Source of the DNA: Actinomycetota bacterium
Lineage (GTDB): Bacteria > Actinomycetota > Actinomycetes > Nanopelagicales > Nanopelagicaceae
Direction: 5' to 3'
NCBI GenBank assembly: GCA_947487595.1
Contig: CANKXJ010000007.1
Span: 1-21,494, forward strand
Length of the DNA: 21,494 nt
The notes beneath the pieces were generated by a model, which did no database searches, was not told the origin of the DNA, and worked only from the letters and a program-made list of their open reading frames with translations. The translations under genes were made by a program, and so were the position numbers. Positions 15,127-21,494 of this stretch are shown here, piece by piece (the first letter of the stretch is position 1; every line of letters starts with the position of its first letter).

Positions 15127-15134
15127 CTCTCCTT
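15127..15134 (-). promoter_or_regulatory. Shine-Dalgarno sequence of the IscA-like gene
   Basis: AAGGAGAG on the minus strand, 3 bases from the ATG at 15123 at its near end. It is one of the few strong ribosome binding sites in the window. A TAGGCT -10 candidate lies at 15145-15150, which would give a leader of some 15 bases. Confidence 0.7.
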
Positions 15135-15216
15135 GTTTGAGACAAGCCTACCTTTCCCCAACCCCTCACGCGAGTTAGGACTTACCTACAGTATTTGTGG
15201 TTTTGCTCATGCCTTC

Positions 15217-15222
15217 TATAGT
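15217..15222 (+). promoter_or_regulatory. -10 box, leaderless promoter of the DUF3043 gene
   Basis: TATAGT ends 6 bases before the ATG at 15229 with no Shine-Dalgarno sequence between. The -35 region (15194-15200, TTTGTGG) is weak. Confidence 0.5.
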
Positions 15223-15228
15223 TGCCCC

Positions 15229-15759
15229 ATGACGACTGAATCAACTGGCAAAGGCCGCCCAACCCCAAAACGCAAAGATGCTCAGGCAAAGGTGAAGGTT
15301 TCATCCCTGTCCCCTGTTGTAACCAAGGAGCAAAAGCGCACCCAGAAGCTAGCCTCTAGGCAAGATCGCGTTAACTCACGAGCTGCATATATGCGTGGTG
15401 AAGAAGGCGCTCTGCCACTTCGAGATAGAGGAGCAGAGCGCCGCTTTGTTCGTAACTACGTGGATGCTCGCCGTTCCATCGGTGAGTACTTCCTACCAAT
15501 CATCTTCGTAGTGCTAGTTCTGACTTTGATTCAAATTCCAATAGTTCAATTCACAGCTATTGCTCTGATGTATGCGGTGCTACTAGCCGCAGTCGTAGAC
15601 GGCATTTTCTTGGGTAGAAAAATCAAACGCTTGGTCCACGCCAAGCATCCATCATCTAACACAAAGGGTCTGGCCATGTATGCATGGCTTCGCTCAACAC
15701 AAATGCGTCGTCTTCGTGCTCCTCACCCACAAACCAAAGTGGGCGATGTAGTTAATTAG
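15229..15759 (+). CDS. DUF3043 family membrane protein
   Basis: A 176-aa protein typical of Actinobacteria, function unknown. A basic N-terminal region starts with KGRPTPKRKDAQAK (about 8-21). The conserved RDRGAERRFVRNYVDARRS leads to two membrane helices (about 87-105 and 108-126). A positively charged C-terminal tail holds GLAMYAWLRSTQMRRLR. Both ends are expected on the cytoplasmic side. The frame opens at 15133, but 15229 matches the usual family start and has a TATAGT box 6 bases upstream. Its 3' end overlaps the aldo/keto reductase gene by 4 bases. The gene is usually found near the IscA-like gene in this phylum, so the position is ordinary. Confidence 0.85.
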   Translation: MTTESTGKGRPTPKRKDAQAKVKVSSLSPVVTKEQKRTQKLASRQDRVNSRAAYMRGEEGALPLRDRGAERRFVRNYVDARRSIGEYFLPIIFVVLVLTLIQIPIVQFTAIALMYAVLLAAVVDGIFLGRKIKRLVHAKHPSSNTKGLAMYAWLRSTQMRRLRAPHPQTKVGDVVN

Positions 15760-16757
15760 GCTCTTGGATTTGGGCTGATGTTTTGAGCTGGGTCTTTTTC
15801 AGGCAGATTACCTAAAGCGCTATCAATTGCTTTCATGGTGTCCGCATCTAGTTTGACTCCTGCAGCCTTCACGTTTTCCTTCACCTGAGATGGCTTTGTT
15901 GCACCAACGATGGCACTAGAAACATTTGGATTTTGCAAAACCCAGGCCACTGACAGTTGAGACATTGTCAACCCTGCCTTATCGGCGATTGGCTTAAGCT
16001 TTTGAACAGCGGTTAAAACATCATCTTTCATCCACTTTGAAATCATTCCAGCGCCGCCCTTTTTATCGGTAGCACGTGAGCCGGCAGGCGGTTTCTTTCC
16101 TGGCAAATACTTACCAGTTAACACACCTTGAGCCATTGGTGACCAGACAATCTGACCAATGCCTTCTTTTTCTGAGAGCGGAACAACCTCTGCTTCAATA
16201 ACTCGCCATAGCGCTGAATATTGAGGTTGGCTGGAGACAAAGCGGTTATAGCCACGAGCATCTTGAATCGCAAGAGCTGCAGCGATTTGGCTTGCAGTCC
16301 ACTCTGAAAAACCAATGTAGTGAACTTTTCCGGCGCGGATCAAATCATCGAAGGCGCTCAGAGATTCTTCTAACGGTGTTTCAAAATCAAAGCGGTGCAT
16401 TTGGTAGAGATCGATGTGATCTGTTTGAAGACGCTTGAGTGAGGCGTTACAGGATTCAATGATGTGTTTGCGTGATAGCCCACGATCATTTTTGCCTGGA
16501 CCAGTTGGCCAATAGACCTTGGTGAAAAGCTCATATGACTCACGTCGAACACCTTTAAGAGCTTTTCCAAGAACCTTCTCAGCTCTAGTACCTGCATAGA
16601 CATCTGCAGTATCAAAAGTGGTGATCCCGCAATCAAGTGCGGTCTTTACACATTTGATTGCAGCGTCAGCTTCAACTTGTGAGCCGTGAGTGATCCAGTT
16701 TCCATAAGAAATCTCAGATACATACATTCCAGTACTGCCAAGGCGACGATATTCCAT
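15756..16757 (-). CDS. Aldo/keto reductase (Kv-beta / AKR6-like)
   Basis: NADPH-dependent oxidoreductase of 333 aa with the TIM-barrel AKR fold. The catalytic tetrad is complete: D49 and Y54 in FDTADVYAGT, K80 in ELFTKVYW, H121 in LYQMHRFD. The cofactor end is marked by QLSVAWVLQNPNVSSAIVGA. Its sequence is closest to the group of potassium-channel beta-subunit-like reductases that act on methylglyoxal and other aldehydes; the actual substrate is unknown. A leaderless promoter precedes the ATG. It is divergent from the cobalamin riboswitch operon, with 281 bases between the two start codons. Confidence 0.93.
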   Translation of the reverse strand: MEYRRLGSTGMYVSEISYGNWITHGSQVEADAAIKCVKTALDCGITTFDTADVYAGTRAEKVLGKALKGVRRESYELFTKVYWPTGPGKNDRGLSRKHIIESCNASLKRLQTDHIDLYQMHRFDFETPLEESLSAFDDLIRAGKVHYIGFSEWTASQIAAALAIQDARGYNRFVSSQPQYSALWRVIEAEVVPLSEKEGIGQIVWSPMAQGVLTGKYLPGKKPPAGSRATDKKGGAGMISKWMKDDVLTAVQKLKPIADKAGLTMSQLSVAWVLQNPNVSSAIVGATKPSQVKENVKAAGVKLDADTMKAIDSALGNLPEKDPAQNISPNPRA

Positions 16758-16764
16758 GCCTAGA

Positions 16765-16794
16765 ACTCTAAGGGCTTGCGCGCCGTGTTGCCAA
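16765..16794 (-). promoter_or_regulatory. Leaderless promoter of the aldo/keto reductase gene
   Basis: On the minus strand TTGGCA (16794-16789, 5/6 to TTGACA) and TAGAGT (16770-16765) are 18 bases apart; TAGAGT ends 7 bases before the ATG at 16757. This is the best-formed promoter in the window. Confidence 0.6.
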
Positions 16795-16820
16795 CCCCAT
16801 CACAGTGTGCTTTCCTACGT

Positions 16821-16946
16821 ACACAACTTAATACGCCCTTCATTAGGGGAAGTTCGGTGAAACTCCGACGCTGACCCGCAACCGTATAGTCGGATTACCT
16901 AATGGATGGTTTTAGACAAACACCCGCCGAGGTTTGCGGGGTGTGG
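16821..16946 (+). ncRNA. Cobalamin riboswitch
   Basis: The conserved core is present in order: AGGGGAA (16845-16851), GGTGAAACTCC (16856-16866), GCTGACCCGCAACCGTA (16870-16886) and the B12-box-like AGTCGGATTACCTAATGG (16888-16905). CATTAGG (16841-16847) pairs perfectly with CCTAATG (16898-16904) to close the core. A GC-rich hairpin (16921-16943) follows, whose strand GGTTTGCGGG (16931-16940) complements CCCGCAACC (16875-16883) with one bulge, as expected of the L5-L13 kissing contact. It leads the ECF operon, so binding of B12 should lower its expression. Outer boundaries are approximate. No U-tract terminator is seen, so control is probably translational. Confidence 0.93.
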
Positions 16947-17002
16947 TCCACATGTATTTGAGATTTCTTTTTCATATCTCTTATTCGCGCGGCACTGCTC
17001 CC

Positions 17003-17019
17003 TGTGAGACTCTTTCACA
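17003..17019 (+). promoter_or_regulatory. Leader hairpin just before the ribosome binding site
   Basis: TGTGA and TCACA form a 5-base stem with a 7-base loop ending 3 bases before the Shine-Dalgarno sequence. The loop CTCT (17010-17013) can instead pair with AGAG in the Shine-Dalgarno sequence (17024-17027). It may be part of the riboswitch expression platform; the pairings are short, so this is tentative. Confidence 0.3.
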
Positions 17020-17022
17020 TTC

Positions 17023-17028
17023 GAGAGG
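17023..17028 (+). promoter_or_regulatory. Shine-Dalgarno sequence deciding the start of the SCO2322-family gene
   Basis: GAGAGG lies 10 bases before the ATG at 17039. It supports this start over upstream in-frame starts, which would fall inside the riboswitch. Confidence 0.55.
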
Positions 17029-17038
17029 CCCCACAGCA

Positions 17039-17572
17039 ATGAAGATTAAAGCATTACTTATTTCACTATTAATTCTTGCTACATCAGCCCTCTTTATCCC
17101 CCAATCACAAGCCGCTGGCAAAGGCTGGCGCTATTGGGGTTATTTCCAAGCAGCTCCAGGTGCAACAAAGTGGACTGCTGCAATGACAGGACCAACAGTT
17201 GATATCGCAGATGGCGCTGTTGAAGGTTGGTCATTCGTATTTGGCGCTGACGATATCCCTTCTCTTGCGCCAGCAGTAAAACCTAACTTTGCAACTATCT
17301 GTGCTGGTGTTAAAGGTGACAAAGACACTAAGCGAATCGGATTAGTAATTGAGTATGGTTCAAAAGCCTGGGCACCCAAAGGTGAAAAACCAAGAAAAAC
17401 AATCACTACCTGTGTGCGAACAGCAAAAACTTCACAGGGAATTGATGTTCTTGGACAGGTCACAAAGATTCGTGCTGAATCCTCTGGTTTGATCTGCGGC
17501 CTTGGTGGCTACCCAGCAAAGGAATGCGGTGTTGAAATCCCAACACCTAAATCTTTGATTAAGACCAAGTAA
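17039..17572 (+). CDS. Secreted SCO2322-family protein of the B12 ECF operon
   Basis: A 177-aa exported protein of unknown function. Residues 1-25 are a signal peptide (MKIK, hydrophobic core, cleavage after SQA). The mature part holds GWRYWGYF (29-36), GPTVDIADGAVEGWSFVFG (51-69), NFATICAGV (83-91), KRIGLVIEYG (98-107), TTCVRTA (123-129), LICGLGGYPAKECG (151-164). Four cysteines (88, 125, 153, 163) could form two disulfides. I recognise it as the actinobacterial family named after Streptomyces SCO2322, which is found beside ECF transporter genes. No C-terminal membrane anchor is visible. It is the first gene behind a cobalamin riboswitch and 7 bases ahead of the T subunit, so an extracellular role in cobalamin capture is likely but not shown. 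Confidence 0.8.
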   Translation: MKIKALLISLLILATSALFIPQSQAAGKGWRYWGYFQAAPGATKWTAAMTGPTVDIADGAVEGWSFVFGADDIPSLAPAVKPNFATICAGVKGDKDTKRIGLVIEYGSKAWAPKGEKPRKTITTCVRTAKTSQGIDVLGQVTKIRAESSGLICGLGGYPAKECGVEIPTPKSLIKTK

Positions 17573-17579
17573 TTCCTTA

Positions 17580-18326
17580 ATGAAAAAACTTTCATTTCAC
17601 CCGCTAACGTGGTGGATTTTCTCGGGAGCTGTTGCCTTTGCAATAGCCCGAGTGAACTCCCCAGTCTTTGCCATTGCGGCAGTGGGTGTTCTGTCAGTGA
17701 TTGTCTTTACGCAACGAGATGACGCTCCTTGGGGACGATCTTTTAACGCTACTTTGAAATTATCTCTTTGGATCATCTCAATTAGAGCGATTATTGGTGT
17801 GCTCATTGGTGTTCCTATTCCAGGAACAACCCTTTTCACTATCCCCCGTCTGCCACTGCCTAGTTGGATGCCCGGTATTCGCATCGGTGGAGCAGTGACT
17901 TTAGAGCGATTAACTTCATCGATTTCTGAAGGAATCATCATTTGTGCAATTCTGGTTGTTTTTGGTGCAGCTGCATCTCTGACTAGTCCGCACCGTTTGT
18001 TGCGTGTGCTACCGGTCTATGTCTATGAATTTGGAATTAGCGTTGTTATTGCCACTTCAGTGCTTCCACAATTAGTTTCAACCGTCTCTCGCATTCGTAT
18101 GGCACAGCGTCTGCGAGGTCAGAAAACCCACGGGGTGAAAGCCTTTAAACGCATTGCGATTCCATTACTCGAAGAGTCACTAGCCAGATCCCTTGATTTA
18201 GCTGCTGCGATGGATTCACGAGGCTATGGGATAAGTAAGAAACGATCAAAGTATCGCCCAATTAAATGGGCACGAGTGGATCTAGCTGTTGTTATTGCTG
18301 GTTTAACAGTTGTGGGTCTCTCATGA
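17580..18326 (+). CDS. ECF transporter transmembrane subunit T (CbiQ/EcfT family)
   Basis: Couples the ATPases to the substrate-binding S component; 248 aa, with about five hydrophobic segments. The cytosolic coupling helices carry the two Ala-Arg-Gly-type motifs: QRLRG (176-180) and MDSRGYG (211-217). The protein ends with a hydrophobic stretch (VDLAVVIAGLTVVGLS) that stops exactly at the ATGA overlap with the ATPase gene. Frames beyond the stop do not continue the fold, so this appears to be the natural end, though it is short for the family. The gene lies in the cobalamin-riboswitch operon between the secreted protein and the ATPase. Confidence 0.9.
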   Translation: MKKLSFHPLTWWIFSGAVAFAIARVNSPVFAIAAVGVLSVIVFTQRDDAPWGRSFNATLKLSLWIISIRAIIGVLIGVPIPGTTLFTIPRLPLPSWMPGIRIGGAVTLERLTSSISEGIIICAILVVFGAAASLTSPHRLLRVLPVYVYEFGISVVIATSVLPQLVSTVSRIRMAQRLRGQKTHGVKAFKRIAIPLLEESLARSLDLAAAMDSRGYGISKKRSKYRPIKWARVDLAVVIAGLTVVGLS

Positions 18327-19930
18327 TTAAGTTTTCTAACGTTTCACTTATCTATCCAAACTCGACAACTACAGTGATTGAAGACCTTACTCTTGAAATC
18401 TCTGAAGGAGAGTTAGTTCTAGTAATCGGACCAACAGGCTCAGGTAAGTCTTCACTGTTGCGACTAATCAATGGCCTTGTCCCCCACCACACCGGTGGCA
18501 TCCTGGCCGGAAGTATTGAGGTTGATGGAATATCAACTGCAGAAGTCAAACCTGGCGGGCTGGCACATTTAATTGGCATTGTGGGACAAAACCCCATCAA
18601 TGGCTTTGTGGCAGATACGGTGGAAGAAGAACTGGTCTTTGGCATGGAGGCGTTGAATCTTTCCAACGAAACAATGCGAAAGCGAGTGGAAGAAGTTTTG
18701 GACTTGATGTCCTTGTCTAGCCTTAGAAATCGCACCATTGCAACCCTGAGCGGCGGAGAACAACAGCGGGTTGCAATAGCAAGCGCATTAGTTGCCCATC
18801 CCAAAGTTTTGGTTCTAGATGAGCCAACAAGTGCACTCGATCCAATCGCTGCAGAAGAAGTGCTCTCCATTCTTCACCGCCTAGTTCATGATTTAAGTCT
18901 GACCGTTGTTATTGCAGAACATAAGTTAGAGCGCGTGATTCAATTTGCTGATCGCATTGTTCACATTAATGGTGCAGGCTCTGCTGTGGTTGGAACACCT
19001 GAGCAAATCCTGATGAACTCCCCTATTGCCCCGCCCATAGTTGAACTTGCTAGAGCCCTTGGGTTAAAAGAGATTGCTGTTTCGGTGCGAGAAATGCGCC
19101 GGGTGACGCAAGATTTTAGGGAGTCGCATGAAGTCATTAGACAAGAAGCTCCCATTAGCTCTTCTAAACCATGTGTAACAGTTAAAGATTTAACTATCTC
19201 CTATAGCGGCAAAAATGCAGTGAACTCTCTTTCAGCAACTATCTATGAAAACGAGATTGTTGCCATCATGGGCCGCAATGGTGCAGGAAAAAGTTCGCTT
19301 CTTCGAGCCATCGCTGGGGTTAGCGATAACGCAGCTGGTGAAGTAATCGTTAACGACATTGATTCCCAGAAGTTACACAGTAAGCAAAGGCGCGAAAACG
19401 TTGGCTATATCCCACAAGAGCCAAGTGATCTGCTCTATGGGCAAAGCGTGAGTGAAGAGTGCAAACAGGCAGATGGTGACAATCAAGTTTCTAGTGGCAC
19501 AACCTTTGCACTTCTCTCACAACTTGTTCCTGGAATATCAGCACAGACACATCCCCGGGATTTATCTGAAGGCCAGCGTTTAGGTTTGGCGCTCAGTGTG
19601 GTGCTTTCGGCTAACCCACACCTGCTGATCTTGGATGAACCAACTAGAGGCCTTGATTATCAGGCCAAGCGCGTATTAACCAAGCTGCTTATTGATTTCG
19701 CTCGTGTTTTTAATCGCAGCGTGATTATCGCTACACACGATGTTGAACTAGTAGCTGAATTAGCTACCCGCACCATCTTCATTGCAGATGGTGACATCGT
19801 TGCCGACGGACCAACAATTGATGTGCTCTTATCTTCTCCAGCCTTTGCCCCACAGGTTTCTAAGATCATGTCACCCCAGCCCTGGTTAACAGTTGGCGAT
19901 GTTGTCCGAGCCATTGAGGCACATAGCTAA
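18323..19930 (+). CDS. ECF transporter fused double ATPase (EcfA-EcfA')
   Basis: A 535-aa energising subunit containing two ABC domains in one chain. Domain 1: Walker A GPTGSGKS (36-43), Q-loop Q89, signature LSGGE (142-146), Walker B VLVLDE (162-167), switch H200. Domain 2, from about residue 284: Walker A GRNGAGKS (317-324), Q365, signature LSEGQ (414-418), Walker B LLILDE (434-439), switch H472. All catalytic residues are there, with a slightly altered second signature. The ATG at 18323 overlaps the T-subunit stop as ATGA; an upstream in-frame extension is not convincing. The stop overlaps the S-component start by one base. It hydrolyses ATP to drive uptake of the vitamin bound by the S component. 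Confidence 0.93.
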   Translation: MIKFSNVSLIYPNSTTTVIEDLTLEISEGELVLVIGPTGSGKSSLLRLINGLVPHHTGGILAGSIEVDGISTAEVKPGGLAHLIGIVGQNPINGFVADTVEEELVFGMEALNLSNETMRKRVEEVLDLMSLSSLRNRTIATLSGGEQQRVAIASALVAHPKVLVLDEPTSALDPIAAEEVLSILHRLVHDLSLTVVIAEHKLERVIQFADRIVHINGAGSAVVGTPEQILMNSPIAPPIVELARALGLKEIAVSVREMRRVTQDFRESHEVIRQEAPISSSKPCVTVKDLTISYSGKNAVNSLSATIYENEIVAIMGRNGAGKSSLLRAIAGVSDNAAGEVIVNDIDSQKLHSKQRRENVGYIPQEPSDLLYGQSVSEECKQADGDNQVSSGTTFALLSQLVPGISAQTHPRDLSEGQRLGLALSVVLSANPHLLILDEPTRGLDYQAKRVLTKLLIDFARVFNRSVIIATHDVELVAELATRTIFIADGDIVADGPTIDVLLSSPAFAPQVSKIMSPQPWLTVGDVVRAIEAHS

Positions 19931-20730
19931 TGCGCACTAATGACGTAGTCAGATTTTCTCCTCTTGACACAGCAGTACTGACCTTGGCTTCTTTGATTTC
20001 TGCGGCCGGATTTCTCTGGCCCTTTTTCTACAACGGGCAATCACTGCCACGCACGCAGCTTTTCTTTTGGGCAGCCCTGAGCGTTGCATTCTTTTTAGTA
20101 ATCATTCAGATATCTAACTCAGCACTCGATGCTAAGTCAGTTGCACTCCTAGGTGTTCTATCGGCGCTCATCGCAGCTCTTCGCCCATTAGGTGCTGGTG
20201 CCGTTGGAATTGAACCTATGTGGTTCATTTTAATTCTTAGCGCTCGAGTCTTTGGTCCTTCTTTTGGATTTATTTTGGGACTTACTTCCATGTTTGTTTC
20301 AGCCCTACTTACTGGCGGTGTTGGTCCGTGGCTGGGTTATCAAGTTTTTGCAGCGGCTTGGATAGGTATGGCAGCTGGCATGCTTGGTGGCAAAAAACTA
20401 AGAGGCTGGAAAGAAATTTCCCTTCTGATTTTTTTTGGCATCATAGCTGCACAACTATTTGGGATCTTGATGGATCTACAGTTCTGGCCATGGGCTCTGG
20501 GTACTGACACACAATTGTCATACATCGCCAATGGCGCACTAAGTGAAAATCTCTCTCGCTTCATCACTTTTCACTTTGCCACGGCAATGGCATGGGACAT
20601 CCCTCGAGCAGTATTCACGACTATTCTTTTGGCGCTTTCAGGTAGAGCAGTTTTATCAGCGCTACGGAGAACTAAGACTCGTGCTGCATTCTTACAGCCA
20701 ATTGAATTTAACGAACGTGTGAAGGCATAA
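19930..20730 (+). CDS. ECF transporter S component (probably cobalamin, CbrT-like)
   Basis: Substrate-binding membrane subunit, 266 aa. Two N-terminal hydrophobic segments (about 14-32 and 42-62) precede the six-helix S-component core. The core is marked by LGVLSALIAALRPLGAGAVGIEP (a block at about 74-96), FGPSFGFILGLTSMF and the glycine-rich GVGPWLGYQVFAAAWIGMAAG. Substrate identity rests on the upstream cobalamin riboswitch and on resemblance to actinobacterial CbrT-like proteins; a B12 precursor cannot be excluded. The start overlaps the ATPase stop (TAATG). The 3' end overlaps gcvT by 23 bases. Confidence 0.88.
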   Translation: MRTNDVVRFSPLDTAVLTLASLISAAGFLWPFFYNGQSLPRTQLFFWAALSVAFFLVIIQISNSALDAKSVALLGVLSALIAALRPLGAGAVGIEPMWFILILSARVFGPSFGFILGLTSMFVSALLTGGVGPWLGYQVFAAAWIGMAAGMLGGKKLRGWKEISLLIFFGIIAAQLFGILMDLQFWPWALGTDTQLSYIANGALSENLSRFITFHFATAMAWDIPRAVFTTILLALSGRAVLSALRRTKTRAAFLQPIEFNERVKA

Positions 20731-21494
20731 AGGGAAGTTTTACAACTTCAACCATTGCATCTCTGCCACGAATATCGATTATTAGTTGGTCACCGATTTT
20801 TACAGTTGCATCGAGAAGTGCAATACCTATTCCGACTTTAAGAGATGGTGAAAAAGTCCCACTCGTTACTTCACCTAGCAAAGCTCCATCCTGAGTTTTC
20901 ACACTCATTCCACCGCGAGGAATCCCTCGGTCCAAAGCTTTAACTGCCACGCTTCGACGCTTAGCACCTTGAGATTTCTGTGATTTCAAAACGCTAGAAC
21001 CTAAAAATTCACCCTTATCCCAACCGATAGCCCAGGTTGCACTGGCTTCAACCGGAGTGATCTCTAATGAAAGTTCATGACCGTGGAGTGGATAGCCCAT
21101 CTCTGTGCGCAATGTGTCGCGAGCACCAAGACCACATACCAATCCACCAACTGGCTCTATCGCTGCAACGATGGCATCCCAGACCTTTGAAGCATCTGCT
21201 GTTTTAGGAAGTAGTTCATAACCAAGTTCTCCTGTGTAACCGGTGCAGCAGAGAATTACTTCTGCGCCGCCAATATTGACCTTGTCAAAAGCCATGTAAT
21301 CAATATCGGTATTTACGCCCAGTGATTGCATGACTTGTGGTGCTAGTGGTCCCTGCACGGCAATGACTGCATAGTCGGTATGCAAATTGGTAACGGTAAT
21401 TCCAGCTGGAACATGGGCCTGGAGAGTTGCAACAACATCAGTGGTATTTGATGCATTTGGAACTAAAAAGAAATCATCTTCACTATTGCGATAT
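20708..21494 (-). CDS. gcvT: Aminomethyltransferase, glycine cleavage T protein (5' part outside the window)
   Basis: The C-terminal 261 residues of the tetrahydrofolate-dependent T protein, which releases ammonia and makes methylene-THF from the aminomethyl-loaded H protein. The visible part starts with SEDDFFLVPNASN and contains YAVIAVQGPLAP, CTGYTGELGYELL, the folate-site block GLGARDTLRTEMGYPLHG, and the C-terminal barrel (SGTFSPSLKVGIGIALLD). The reading frame is open through the last bases of the window, so the true start lies beyond 21494; an apparent TTG start at 21385 is internal. It is convergent with the ECF S component and unrelated to it in function as far as can be seen. Confidence 0.95.
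   Translation of the reverse strand, partial: YRNSEDDFFLVPNASNTTDVVATLQAHVPAGITVTNLHTDYAVIAVQGPLAPQVMQSLGVNTDIDYMAFDKVNIGGAEVILCCTGYTGELGYELLPKTADASKVWDAIVAAIEPVGGLVCGLGARDTLRTEMGYPLHGHELSLEITPVEASATWAIGWDKGEFLGSSVLKSQKSQGAKRRSVAVKALDRGIPRGGMSVKTQDGALLGEVTSGTFSPSLKVGIGIALLDATVKIGDQLIIDIRGRDAMVEVVKLPFMPSHVR

Noticed and set aside
16934..17038. Longer N-terminus for the SCO2322-family protein starting inside the riboswitch
   Set aside because: The downstream ATG at 17039 has GAGAGG 10 bases before it and starts a proper signal peptide; the extension would overlap aptamer structure.
17580..18326. Frameshifted or truncated ECF T subunit
   Set aside because: The coding frames after the stop do not continue the protein, and the stop forms a normal ATGA coupling with the ATPase gene.
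21385..21385. TTG start for gcvT at 21385
   Set aside because: The frame continues upstream with conserved GcvT sequence (SEDDFFLVPNASN) to the window edge.
1..21494. Mobile elements, CRISPR arrays, tRNA or rRNA genes
   Set aside because: No transposase, integrase, direct-repeat arrays or RNA gene signatures were seen by reading; the base composition looks even across the window.

Overview
The window reads as a piece of chromosome from a small-genome, low-GC actinobacterium, most likely of the freshwater acI / Nanopelagicales type. The evidence is an actinobacterial gene order (trpD, ctaE-qcrCAB, ctaC-ctaD-ctaF, adenosine kinase, HesB/IscA-like protein, DUF3043) in DNA that looks clearly below 50 % GC. 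Genes are very tightly packed: there are many ATGA or TAATG overlaps, and all five convergent gene pairs overlap at their 3' ends. From memory the order resembles the Mycobacterium tuberculosis Rv2192c-Rv2204c region. I see no tRNA, rRNA, insertion sequence, CRISPR array or phage gene, and no stretch over 300 bases without a gene.

1-2520 (+): a two-gene unit. The first gene encodes a soluble PRC-barrel / MgtE-N / CBS protein without the MgtE membrane channel. It is translationally coupled to an NRAMP-family transporter whose metal-site motifs are altered in the way described for NRAMP-related magnesium transporters. 2510-3947: a carboxylesterase-like alpha/beta hydrolase (-) and a short DEDDh exonuclease (+), transcribed divergently. 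3922-5372 (-): a receiver-like protein and trpD in one operon.

5523-9547 (+): ctaE-qcrC-qcrA-qcrB. 9544-13683 (-): ctaC-ctaD-ctaF followed by an SRPBCC protein and an EamA exporter. Together these encode the menaquinol-to-oxygen chain of Actinobacteria, a bcc:aa3 supercomplex with a diheme QcrC in place of soluble cytochrome c. 13770-15123 (-): an adenosine-kinase-like PfkB protein and an A-type Fe-S carrier. 15229-15759 (+): DUF3043. 15756-16757 (-): aldo/keto reductase.

16821-20730 (+): a cobalamin riboswitch followed by four tightly packed genes: a secreted SCO2322-family protein, an ECF transmembrane T subunit, a fused double-ATPase A subunit and an S component. This looks like a B12-repressed vitamin B12 (or precursor) uptake system with an uncharacterised extracellular partner. 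The window ends inside gcvT (-).

At least seven genes have a TANNNT -10 box 6-7 bases before the start codon and no ribosome binding site, which points to leaderless mRNAs. The two operons with the best-defined leaders, iscA and the riboswitch unit, do have Shine-Dalgarno sequences.
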